Below are positions 35,087-44,418 of a DNA stretch of 64,000 nucleotides, piece by piece; position 1 is the stretch's first letter; every line of letters begins with the position of its first letter. This DNA comes from Pseudeuparius sepicola (Eukaryota > Arthropoda > Insecta > Coleoptera > Anthribidae): positions 32,488,365 to 32,552,364 of the forward strand of contig OY987304.1 in the NCBI GenBank assembly GCA_963920635.1, in the 5' to 3' direction. The translations under genes were made by a program, and so were the position numbers. Under the pieces are notes generated by a model. That model had not been told where the DNA came from. It saw nothing but the letters and a program-made list of their open reading frames with translations, and did no database searches.

Positions 35087-38000
35087 ATAATATTTCAAAA
35101 GCCACCAAACTTCCATTTTTCTATCTCCCTTATTCTAATCTTAAAGTATTAATAGATTCTGGTGGATCCGATACTGTAATAACTCCCGAAGCTGCACAAA
35201 ATTTCGATCCAAGATATCAATTTTTTGAACCCTTTACTCTTATTTCTATGAAAACTCCTAAAACCTACTCCGAAAACCTTTATTTTCCCGTTTTTAACGA
35301 AATTGGCATTGATCAACCGTTTATAGTTAGAATTGCCGACTGGCACAATGATTTCGATATTCTTTTAGGTACTGGTGAACTCGACCAATTAGGTGCAAAT
35401 ATAGATTATGAAACTCATATATTTTCTATTCGTAAATTAGGCGTTTCCGTTCCATTTGAAGTTATATATCGTTCGAATAATCGACTCCGTATCCCAGTAA
35501 ATATCAATAATGGTGAAGTTGTACTCCCAGAAATTACCCTTGATAACCAAACTGTACTCCCAATTTCAATACACCATGCCAATGATGGGTTTGTAGAAAT
35601 ACCACAACCAGAAAATTTAAATATTGACTTCCCTGAACCAATATCTGTTTATCCACTATCCGATTTTGAAGAATTATCACCTCCCTTCTCCAATAACTCA
35701 TTTGATCCCAACTCTATTCGAACAAAACATCTGAATTCCGAAGAAAAGCAAAAAATTCTTGATCTATGTCATAAATTTAAAGATATTTTTTACAATGAAT
35801 CATCTGATCTGTCATTTACTAGTTCTGTCAAACACGAAATCCGCACAAAAGACGAAACTCCTATTTTTTCCCGTTCTTTCCGACATCCTAAAGTCATGCA
35901 AAGCGAAATTTCTTCCCAAATTGATAAACTCTTAGAACAAAATATAATCCGACCTTCAATTTCCCCTTATTCTTCGCCCGTTTGGATCGTTCCAAAGAAA
36001 ATGGATGCATCCGGTAAACGCAAGTTTCGCATGGTTATAGACTATCGCAAACTAAACGATAATACGGTTGAAGACAAATATCCCCTTCCCCGCATCGACG
36101 AAATACTTGACAATTTAGGCAAATGCACATACTTCACAACCCTCGACTTAGCCCAAGGTTTTCACCAAATTGAAGTACACCCCAACTCCGTTGAAAAAAC
36201 CGCCTTCACAGTTCCCAATGGCCACTTCGAATATACAAGAATGCCGTTTGGTCTAAAAAACGCCCCAGCGACCTTCCAACGCATGATGGACGAAATTCTA
36301 AGAGAATACCTTTACAAATCATGTTTTGTCTATATGGATGACGTCATTATATTTTCCAAATCTTTACAAGAACATCTTATACATATAAAATCCATTTTTC
36401 AAAAATTCCGTGAAGTAAACCTAAAAATTCAACTCGACAAATCTGAATTCCTAAACAAAGAAGTAGCTTTCCTTGGCCACGTGATTACTCCCGAAGGCAT
36501 TAAACCCAATCCAAACAAAATATCCGCAATCCAAAACTTCCCCATTCCTAAAACTACTAAGGAAATTAAAAGTTTCTTGGGACTAATAGGCTATTATCGC
36601 CGCTTCATTCCTAATTTCTCAAAAATGACAACACCCATGACACGTTGTTTACGAAAAGACACCAAAATTGAAATTGACCACCCTCAATATATAGATTGTT
36701 TTGAAAAATGTAAATCCGCTCTAAGTAACTCCCCAATTCTCCAATACCCTGACTTTTCTCTACCTTTTACACTAACTACTGACGCCTCTAACGTTGCTAT
36801 TGGCTCTGTCCTATCCCAAAAAGGAAAACCAATCGCTTACTACTCCCGCACCCTTATTACCGCAGAACGAAACTACTCCACAATCGAGAAAGAACTCCTT
36901 GCAATCATAGAATCCTGTAAACATTTCCGGCCCTATCTTTTTGGTGTAAAATTCACCATAGAAACCGATCACAACCCCTTAGTCTGGCTCTATAAAATTA
37001 AGGAACCCCATTCTCGTCTCGCCCGGTGGAAACTCAAATTAGAAGAATATAATTTTGAAATTGTATATCGCAAAGGTAAAGAAAATTTTGTAGCCGACGC
37101 TCTTTCCCGTATCGAACTCAATATGCATGAATTAGACTCGATCTGTGTAAATCCTCCCTCACATGACGATGACTTTAATATTGACGACTTTATTAACGAA
37201 ACTTATGAAAAACAAACTGGACTATCCACACAACACTCCACACACGAAAACCCTATTGCAACTATTCCATTTTCCGAAGAACCCATTAATTATTTCCCTA
37301 ATCAAATTATCTTAAAATTCGGAAACAAACATGACGTTCAATACATCCTTAAATTCAAAAGTAAACACCAATATTACGTAACTCTTACTGAAAAAGATTG
37401 GAAAACTGACATTAAAAACACTCTCCATTCTATAATATCTCCTAATCAACGCTACCATATCCTCACAGAACAAACGGATATCCAAAAATTTATATCTGAA
37501 TATGTCCGCAATACTTTTAATGAAACCGTTCGTATCTCTTTCTGCTCTAAACAAACTCAAGACATAGAGAATCCCGATAAACAACTTCAATGTGTTCAAG
37601 ATTACCACAAGCAAAATCATAATGGCATACTCGAAACTCTCAATCACTTAAAACTCCATTATTATTGGCCAAATATGCGCACTACGATTTCCGATTATAT
37701 TAATAAATGCGATATATGCCTCCGAAATAAATATGAAAGACACCCTTATAAACTTCCCTTCAAAGGCCCCCTATTAGGACAAAAACCTTTTGATATTATC
37801 CACATAGACACCTTTTCCTGTAATCGTCAAAGTTTTCTAACAATCATAGATTCATTTTCCAAATACGCTCAAGTTTACAATATACAAGACAAAATGAATA
37901 TATCCATTCTCAGCAAATTACGTCATTACTTTTCTCATCACAATTATCCGCGCAAAATTGTCTGTGACGAAGGAACTGAATTTTCCAATAATCTCTTTAA

Positions 38001-38640
38001 AGAATTTTGTAAACTCCACAAAATAGAACTCCATTTTACCACAGTTAATAATCCTAACTCTAACAGTCCTATCGAACGATTCCATTCCACATTTACAGAA
38101 AAACTGCGCGTTATGCAAGATGAACGACCTAGAGAATATTTCCAAGACCTAATCACCCACTGTGTCCTTATTTATAACCAATCCATCCACTCAGCTACTG
38201 GCTACTCCCCTTTCTCAATCCTCTACGGCCCCTATATCGAAGAAATACAATTCGACGACGACTTACCTATTTATGAAAAATATAATCAACGACATAAAGA
38301 TGAACTCCGCCCTTTTATTGATTCCCTTTACACTAAACTTCACGAAAAAGAAACCCGCATTTTAGAAAACCGCAACAAAAATCTACCAGATCCCACTCCT
38401 ACTCCAGAACAAGGACAAACCGTGTACCTTTCCAAAAACACTCGTAACAAACTCGACGCACCCTATATACCCGCTACTGTTACCTCTACTGACAATACAA
38501 AAATTAAAGTCTTAACTACTAAGAATAAACCCACTAACTCTCATCCTAGAAAAATCAAACGCTTACGCAAACCTCCCTTGTTACAGAAACACCCTCCTAA
38601 TAACCAACTGCCTGGCCCTTCAAGTGCACCCGATCCCTAA
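34993..38640 (+). CDS. pol: Pol polyprotein: protease, reverse transcriptase, RNase H, integrase
   Basis: The frame opens at 34987 and the first ATG is 34993. It is probably expressed by -1 frameshifting from gag rather than from this ATG. Numbering from that ATG, the aspartic protease active site is DSGG at 55-58. Reverse transcriptase runs about 300-510, with FRMVIDYR, LDLAQGFHQI and catalytic YMDD at 447-450. RNase H starts near 590, with Asp597 and Asp659 (TDHNP). The integrase zinc finger is His872, His876, Cys906, Cys909. The integrase core is Asp939, Asp992 and Glu1028, a correct D-D-35-E. A basic C-terminal tail follows. All key residues are present, with no internal stop. It copies the viral RNA to DNA and inserts it. 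It overlaps env at its 3' end. Confidence 0.95.
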   Translation: MRFQFRNRRILFRKFSRTSLGISSQSRIIELNNISKATKLPFFYLPYSNLKVLIDSGGSDTVITPEAAQNFDPRYQFFEPFTLISMKTPKTYSENLYFPVFNEIGIDQPFIVRIADWHNDFDILLGTGELDQLGANIDYETHIFSIRKLGVSVPFEVIYRSNNRLRIPVNINNGEVVLPEITLDNQTVLPISIHHANDGFVEIPQPENLNIDFPEPISVYPLSDFEELSPPFSNNSFDPNSIRTKHLNSEEKQKILDLCHKFKDIFYNESSDLSFTSSVKHEIRTKDETPIFSRSFRHPKVMQSEISSQIDKLLEQNIIRPSISPYSSPVWIVPKKMDASGKRKFRMVIDYRKLNDNTVEDKYPLPRIDEILDNLGKCTYFTTLDLAQGFHQIEVHPNSVEKTAFTVPNGHFEYTRMPFGLKNAPATFQRMMDEILREYLYKSCFVYMDDVIIFSKSLQEHLIHIKSIFQKFREVNLKIQLDKSEFLNKEVAFLGHVITPEGIKPNPNKISAIQNFPIPKTTKEIKSFLGLIGYYRRFIPNFSKMTTPMTRCLRKDTKIEIDHPQYIDCFEKCKSALSNSPILQYPDFSLPFTLTTDASNVAIGSVLSQKGKPIAYYSRTLITAERNYSTIEKELLAIIESCKHFRPYLFGVKFTIETDHNPLVWLYKIKEPHSRLARWKLKLEEYNFEIVYRKGKENFVADALSRIELNMHELDSICVNPPSHDDDFNIDDFINETYEKQTGLSTQHSTHENPIATIPFSEEPINYFPNQIILKFGNKHDVQYILKFKSKHQYYVTLTEKDWKTDIKNTLHSIISPNQRYHILTEQTDIQKFISEYVRNTFNETVRISFCSKQTQDIENPDKQLQCVQDYHKQNHNGILETLNHLKLHYYWPNMRTTISDYINKCDICLRNKYERHPYKLPFKGPLLGQKPFDIIHIDTFSCNRQSFLTIIDSFSKYAQVYNIQDKMNISILSKLRHYFSHHNYPRKIVCDEGTEFSNNLFKEFCKLHKIELHFTTVNNPNSNSPIERFHSTFTEKLRVMQDERPREYFQDLITHCVLIYNQSIHSATGYSPFSILYGPYIEEIQFDDDLPIYEKYNQRHKDELRPFIDSLYTKLHEKETRILENRNKNLPDPTPTPEQGQTVYLSKNTRNKLDAPYIPATVTSTDNTKIKVLTTKNKPTNSHPRKIKRLRKPPLLQKHPPNNQLPGPSSAPDP
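35032..35038 (+). promoter_or_regulatory. Candidate -1 ribosomal frameshift site
   Basis: AAATTTT lies in the gag frame as A-AAT-TTT, the X-XXY-YYZ pattern of -1 slippery sites, inside the gag/pol overlap (34987-35086). Slipping here would move ribosomes from gag into the pol frame. No stimulatory structure was worked out. Confidence 0.6.
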
Positions 38641-40096
38641 TAATGGATACTATCAAGAATTGGTAGGCCAAGCACAATTATTTGACCACTTTCACCGTCA
38701 CATACTTACTTTCAACTTAAGCACTATAGATAATACCCTTAAACTTTACCCCGTTAATTTAGTTCTTTTTAATACTTCAACGACTTCGTCTTATTACAAA
38801 ATGTTTAATCAATATCAACTGCTTTATCATGAAACTCTTGACAATTTTCATAAACTAATTCGCCCTAGACAGAAACGTGGAATTATGAACTATATAGGTA
38901 CTTTCATTAAATCAATCACAGGTAATCTCGACGAGAATGATCGTATATTTTTGGAAAAACATATTCAAGCTATCGAAAACAAGCAATCTCAAATTATTGG
39001 CACCCTCAATAACTCTACAACTTATGCCTCACAAACAATAAAACGATATAACATGTTAGTTGAAACTATTAATAATAACACAGTTAAAATTGCACAAGAT
39101 ATTAATCTCCTCAGCGACGAATTTGACAAATATCTCTCACTTCATAGCGAAATACTTAATCTCGATCGTTTAAATCAATTCCTTCAAAAATTACTTCGAA
39201 CTATTAATTTAGCTGCATTGCAACAGTCGAACATTGAACTCATTTCTCTCTCTGAAATTATTAAACTAGAAAATCAACTCAAATCAATCTATAATAAAGC
39301 CTCTCTCTTATCCGATAACATGCACCCTTTTGAACTAATCGAAACTGCTCAAAGTACAATAATCTCTACAGAAAGTCAGATACTCATTATCCTAAAAATT
39401 CCTATCCTTGATGAACTTGTATTCCCACTCTACCAAGTTTACCCAATCCATAACAAAGAAGATATCGTTTTGGTACCCCCTGCTGTTTACTATGGGAATA
39501 ATCGTTGGTATTCCACATGCACACCTACAGAAAGAAAAATCACCTGTCAAACTATGTCAACAACCAGATGTCAACTGCCCACATTAGAAAACTGCACCAC
39601 TGCCATTCTCCTGCAACCGATCATACATCAAACTAAGAGAAGCCTCATTGCCAGCACAAATCACCCACTCCGTATCACCGAAAAATGTTCAAAAACAGAA
39701 AAAATCATAAAGCAACCAGCAATCATCCAATCACCCTGTCCAATTCAAATTGAAAATCAATGGTATACCGCCACGCAAGAAGAAGCCGAAATCCCAGCCA
39801 TCGTTCCTGTCAAAATTAATCCCAAGTATCGTCTACAACTAAATCATTTACAGTCTCTTCAAGAAACACCGCAATTGTCGGCTATCCAACCCATACACCT
39901 AGATCCAGTCGTCATCTCCACAACAACCTGGTCAGCCACACTTCTTATCATCACTCTAATGTGTGTCATCATCTACTTCATCCTAAGAAAACGAAAAAGA
40001 CTCCAAACACTCTTTTTCAAACCAAGAATATCACTCTCAGAACTCCAAGAACTTCAACAACTCAACAAGAAGCCCGAGGACGAACTTCCATCCTAA
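38587..40096 (+). CDS. env: Env glycoprotein precursor of the errantivirus (second exon)
   Basis: An envelope of the baculovirus-F-like type used by errantiviruses for membrane fusion. No ATG is suitably placed: the frame is open across the 3' end of pol and the first usable codon near 38624 is GTG. A pyrimidine-rich tract ending TTACAG at 38581-38586 is a strong splice acceptor, so the start is likely supplied by the exon at 33785. Numbering from 38624, a furin site RQKR lies at 82-85 followed by a glycine-led fusion-peptide-like segment. A long helical region (about 105-260), a cysteine-containing region (about 305-375), a transmembrane segment (about 434-454) and a 36-residue basic tail follow. 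Several N-glycosylation sequons are visible. The stop codon touches the polypurine tract. Intact by eye. Confidence 0.9.
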
Positions 40097-40105
40097 GGGG
40101 GGAAG
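40095..40105 (+). other. Polypurine tract
   Basis: AAGGGGGGAAG directly precedes the 3' LTR, as required to prime plus-strand DNA synthesis. It starts within the env stop codon. Confidence 0.9.
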
Positions 40106-40308
40106 AGTTATGTTCATCGACCCCACAGCACACCGACCTGGACGAAAACCCCGAATCAGCGGAATCAGCTTTTTATTTTTCGTACACCGCATTTCCAATT
40201 TATATAAATATCGCGACCGCAATTAATCGATCAGTAATAGTAATAGTTTATACCCTACGTTCAATAAACCTTTTTAAAAACGAAGATTTTCGACCCCGGA
40301 ACATAACT
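40106..40308 (+). repeat. 3' LTR
   Basis: 203 bp, indistinguishable by eye from the 5' LTR, with the AATAAA signal at the matching position. It is followed by the target duplicate CGCG. Confidence 0.95.
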
Positions 40309-40312
40309 CGCG

Positions 40313-40838
40313 TCTCCATAATAGTAAAGGACTAAATGACGTATTAATTCATTTTTATACCTGACCTAAGTGTTCACAAATCAAGGATTAAAATAAGGTA
40401 AGCAAGTAGGCAATGTAAATTTTTATTATTGCTCCTTTCTTATAATATAATTAAAAATTGTGCTTGTGTTTGAAATTGAGAGAGATAGTGTAATAAAATC
40501 TAATTAATTACAAATGCAAATCTTAACTTATGTACATGGTACAATCCTAAACCCTATAGTTTCAATTACAAAGAAAAATGAATAGGTACCATAAAATTGA
40601 TATTGGTAGTAGGTAGTTCAATCCCCAGATAAAAGTGTTTGAGAGCAAAGTATAATTTAGTAAGCACTCTTTCTCAATTTGATTGTAGGTAGGTACCTAC
40701 CTAAAGAATATAAATAGGTAATCATTTAAATTCCAAGAAATACCTACCTACCTGATGCATTTATATAGGTATGAGAGTAGATAGAGTGTTTAATTTGCTT
40801 TCTGTTTCAGTGCGAAGTAGTTGACAAAGAGTAAAGTA
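40313..40838. other. Flank of the provirus, nothing recognised
   Basis: A+T-rich with GTAGGTACCTAC-type short repeats near 40680-40760. It ends in a TTCTGTTTCAG acceptor-like tract at 40800-40810. Confidence 0.4.
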
Positions 40839-40994
40839 ATGGCTCCTCCAGTAGTGAATGTGGGTTTTGTTAAAGCAAGTTCAGACAATCTTCCGGAAAT
40901 TGACATACCTATTTATGCTCTCACAATTTTTAAAGCGAGATGCCAAAGCGAAACAATCTCGCGAAACGCGAAAACCGCAAAGCTAGAAAGCTAG
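40839..40994 (+). CDS. Short unidentified open frame
   Basis: 51 codons from an ATG at 40839 to TAG at 40992-40994, 28 bp after an acceptor-like TTTCAG. The peptide has a balanced, protein-like composition (ASSDNLPEIDIPIYAL in its first half), but I do not recognise the family and no downstream exon was found. It could be a remnant of a larger transposon- or host-derived gene, or chance. Confidence 0.25.
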   Translation: MAPPVVNVGFVKASSDNLPEIDIPIYALTIFKARCQSETISRNAKTAKLES

Positions 40995-42240
40995 GTTATG
41001 TTTCGATACCCACAAAACATCAAGATTAGGTTAGGACGGCACCGTTATCGTTACTAGTTTGCTGCACCGTTGCCAGATCCCCTTTCGGACTTGTATTCAG
41101 AAGTAAATCCTGTACTCCAAAGACCGACTATTCTTCAACAAACATTGAGAAAGTATATTATATCTTTACGGAATATAGTGTTTTTTTTTATAAAGTTAAC
41201 TGCTGTTATTATTTATTGCAATTAATAGGTTTGTTCTAGGAAGCAATCTCAAACTAGTCCGAACCAATAACCAGAGTTAAAAACAGTCAGAAAATTTGAA
41301 TTGTATAATCAACTTTATGTTGACAATTTGAGTTTCCATACTAGAACACAGCTATTCTAATAACAAAATATTCGACCAGCAAGGAAAAATCACACGAGTT
41401 GGCAACGTACAATAAACAAATAAAGCTTCAAGGCTTCGCGGTCCTATTCATATAGCTCAAAATTATTATGACGTCAAAATTAAGAAAACCGTTAAAAACG
41501 GAAATAATTTTGAACTCAATTTTCTCCCAAAGGAGGTAAAATTTTTAGTTTAGAATTTTACTAGTGTAGTCTGCATCAATACAGGCTTTCAACAAAATAA
41601 AATTTGAAAAACGGTTAAATACCCTATTGTATCTTTTAAGAAAGTTTTTCTGTTTTTCTTCAAATACCTTACATGCACGGAATCCTTCTTTCTTAATCTG
41701 CTATAAGCTCTGTTCTAAGCAATCTGCTCAAAAGATGACTGTAATACCTAGACTCATATTGGAAGAGCTTTCGAAGTGCTAACTGAAGTATTTCTGGATT
41801 ATGTGTTCTCCATCCATGCAAGCTTAGAGAGCTATAGAGATAAATAAAATGTCATTTAGATTTTCTGTCAGTTGCTTGAATAAAGTTGTGTGTAAATTTA
41901 CTGCACATGTTTGTCTATCATAGATATAGAAAAAAGCAATACACAGATTTGTTTACAATTTGTTAGCAAGTTAACATCACTGCAAAATACTACGTTTGGA
42001 TTTTTATAGTATAAAAATGTGCCGCAACTAATCTATGACTCCTGTTGGTAACCCGGACGTTTTATATGCATTTATTATTACAAAAAACTATATATGATCT
42101 CCTATATATTGTGTAAAATATAGTTTAATTTAATGGTATTGTTGTGGTGAAACCACAACCTCTACGCTATCATATCCAAACGCCCAACCCGGCAATACCC
42201 TGGCCACCATCTTACTCGAACTTCCACCTTTATGTGACCT
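40995..42240. other. A+T-rich stretch, nothing recognised
   Basis: No gene recognised. TACCCTATT at 41620-41628 is complementary to AATAGGGTA at 33058-33066 (see findings). Confidence 0.4.
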
Positions 42241-42327
42241 CTATTCATTTATAAATTTGGAGGGTGTCGTGTTTGAAAGTGCTTTTTTGTTGAGATTTAT
42301 ATTAGTTATTAACATTTAAGTGTAAAA

Positions 42328-42397
42328 ATGGTTCGGCTCTGTGCGGTGTGTCCAAAAATGGACTGCTTAAACCCAAATATTATAAAACATTTCACAG
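42328..42397 (+). CDS. Candidate first coding exon of an unidentified host gene
   Basis: An ATG after ATTTAAGTGTAAAA opens 23 codons plus one base before CAG|GTAAGTTT, a near-perfect splice donor at 42398. The short peptide has two close cysteines (CAVC) and a later Cys and His (KMDC...IIKHF), faintly like the start of a zinc-binding domain, but too little is present to name one. A TATAAAT box at 42250-42256 could support a start site near 42280. The exon leaves phase 1, which matches the exon at 62540. Alternatively this is a chance ATG-donor combination. Confidence 0.4.
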
Positions 42398-42929
42398 GTA
42401 AGTTTGGATTTCCCATAATGTTACTTGCCGGCCGCCATATTCCTATTTATTTTTATCCCTCATCTCCCCATGCCACAATAATTTTGGCGTGTAAATATTT
42501 GGTAATTTATGAATGAATTGCTCCGTCTATTGTTTTTTATATGTTAGCAGGTACGTAGGAACCAGTTTCAGGTGTGAAGGGAATACAAGAAGATGAGAAT
42601 CGAACCACTCGTAGGGAATGCTGTGTATGCGAGAAATCGAAACCTTTTGGTTGAATCGGACGTGCGTGACATGCTGAAATCGTAATGGCTCTTAAGTATT
42701 CAGCAGAGGTCACAGTCTGTTGTAAGAATTTGTAAGGACGACGGTGCGCGGCTGCTATCTTTCGTGCCTTCGACTCAAGTCTAAAATTCCTGGGTTTCCA
42801 CGTTTTGTTTTACCTCAGAGAAGTAACCGTGGATTATTTTTCTAAACGTTAGCGCCTCTGGAAAACTCGCTTCTATGGATGTATATATAGTTTAATAATT
42901 AATCTTTTCTGGGCTATGAAAACTCTACT
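42398..42929. other. Possible intron sequence, nothing recognised
   Basis: No repeat or exon recognised between the candidate donor and the reverse-transcriptase fragment. Confidence 0.4.
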
Positions 42930-43890
42930 TCACTCTGTATGAAATGTCCATCGGAGACTATATTGTATGCAATACAGCATAAAAGCATCGTAATTAGATA
43001 ATACCCTCGATTCAGTGAGAGAGAGCTTGAGGATTTTGATGGCACAATATTGCTTGTTTAAAAGTTCAAGCATATGGAATAAATGAACTCGATCCAATTT
43101 AGGTACTCGTCGACAACGGTTCCTAAGAATTTGTAGCAACCGCGCAACATTATTTGCTGGTTGTTCAGGATTAATATAGAATTTAAGTTCATTTCAAGTA
43201 CTTACAAAATTCAACAGCGCCTTTTTCTCCATAATTAATCATTAACATATTTTTGCGACACCATACATCAAACTCATGCAGTACACCACTAACTTTAGAT
43301 TTTAAAGTGTTAGGGCACGCACTAGAGATCACAATGGCCGTGCCGTCAGCAAACAAGAAAACTTCACCACTCGTGATAAATTAGGGTAAATCGTTAATGA
43401 TAACAGAAAAACGAGCGGCCCTTAGACACTACCTTGGGGTACGCCAGAACACATTTTGAAGTTATTAAAAAGAGTGGAGTTAATTTTAGCTTAAATAGAG
43501 CGTTCTTTTAGATATATTTATATCTATCTGATCATGTATGTGCTGGATGAATTTAAGAACAGCTGTTTCGGTGGAGCGACCCTGGGGATATCCGTGCTGG
43601 TTATGAGCAAAAATATTGTTTGTATTGCCATTGCAAGCTTTAGTCTACTGGTAAATTCTCCCATAGCTATTGATTTATTCAAGCTGTTGGCTAGACTTGA
43701 CGTTAACTCAATTGAAAATGTATATTTAGAAAAAAATGATGGGATCCCGTATTTTTTTAAGGAACTTATCGCTTCGGGGATATCAGCCAAGGAAAACGAG
43801 CCTATATGGAACTTAGTGACAATGTTTGGTGTTTCTGTGCAGGTTTTTTATCTATAGTTTCTAAAACGAGTATACCTACTAATGTTGATG
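42930..43890 (-). pseudogene. Broken non-LTR retrotransposon (reverse transcriptase to C-terminus)
   Basis: On the minus strand, in order: a segment with SLADIPEAISSLKKYGIPS (the region ahead of the palm), then after a deletion QHGYPQGRSTETAVLKFIQH, then SGVPQGSV and a catalytic box that reads FADGTA instead of FADDT. The thumb carries LGTVVDEYLNW, and then LNKQYCAIKILKLSLTES. The pieces are scattered over frames with stops, and the second catalytic Asp is Gly, so the copy is dead. Motifs fit the Jockey/CR1-like branch. The plus-strand frame at 43534-43857 is its shadow. Confidence 0.8.
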
Positions 43891-44418
43891 ACATACATAT
43901 AGTGTTAAAATAATTGCCAAAAGTATTGAATAAGTATTTCCAAATCGTTGTTAATAGTTTTTGAGCCCATAGCTAGTGAAACAACGTTTTTGTCTATTTT
44001 TTGGATTTAATCTATTGTTCACTATACTTATGCCAGATTGTTTGAGCGCTATTGTCAGAGAAGTTTATCAAGCCAGAAAAATAGCGTGGCTTGGTCGTTA
44101 TTATATATTAGAGTTGTATTGTTTTACAAGTGCCTTATTGCCACTTGCATAGTTTTTAAATTACACGAGAAAATTGCTATCAGTAACACTGTCTAACGGT
44201 GTCTGATCCGTTTTCACTTTGTACGTTTTTCCTATCTACTTTTGGTTAACAACTAAACCATACCATAGACTGTCGTTGTTGACGTTTAGGTTGCCGCTGG
44301 CCCCACTTTCTTTTAACTCTTGTAGACACCATAAGCTTTGCTTGTTACATATTTCTGTACACCTACGCCAGAAGGGACGGCAAGTTCTGTGGGCAACGAC
44401 TGATAATATATGGTTCTG
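43891..44418. other. Unassigned stretch
   Basis: Overlapping opposite-strand frames at 44219-44436 are not convincing. No feature recognised. Confidence 0.4.

Larger units (their letters stand above)
33456..40308 (+). mobile_element. Complete endogenous retrovirus (errantivirus-like LTR retrotransposon)
   Basis: Two 203-bp LTRs enclose a primer-binding site, a leader, gag, pol, env and a polypurine tract, flanked by the 4-bp direct repeat CGCG (33452-33455 and 40309-40312). CGCG fits the YRYR target preference of errantiviruses. The LTRs start AGTTATGTTC and end GAACATAACT, the AGT...ACT termini of the Gypsy group. Compared by eye the two LTRs show no difference, and all three large frames are open. 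Known family: insect retroviruses derived from Gypsy elements that acquired a baculovirus-F-like envelope. The insertion appears recent and may be competent. It lies in otherwise non-coding DNA. Confidence 0.95.

Noticed and set aside
34182..35108. Minus-strand frames within gag
   Set aside because: Antisense shadows of an A-rich, Asn/Gln/Pro-coding gene.
38624..38626. GTG at the head of the open env frame taken as a start codon
   Set aside because: Eukaryotic initiation at this GTG is unlikely. The frame is open upstream, a strong splice acceptor precedes it and a phase-matched leader exon exists.
39961..40335. 124-residue frame spanning the env 3' end and LTR
   Set aside because: Out-of-frame overlap with env and the non-coding LTR. 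No domain.
42328..42397. THAP domain assignment for the candidate first exon
   Set aside because: Only two nearby cysteines and one Cys/His are seen. The rest of the THAP signature is missing, so no family name is justified.
43534..43857. 107-residue plus-strand frame as a membrane protein gene
   Set aside because: It is the antisense shadow of the reverse-transcriptase relic on the minus strand.
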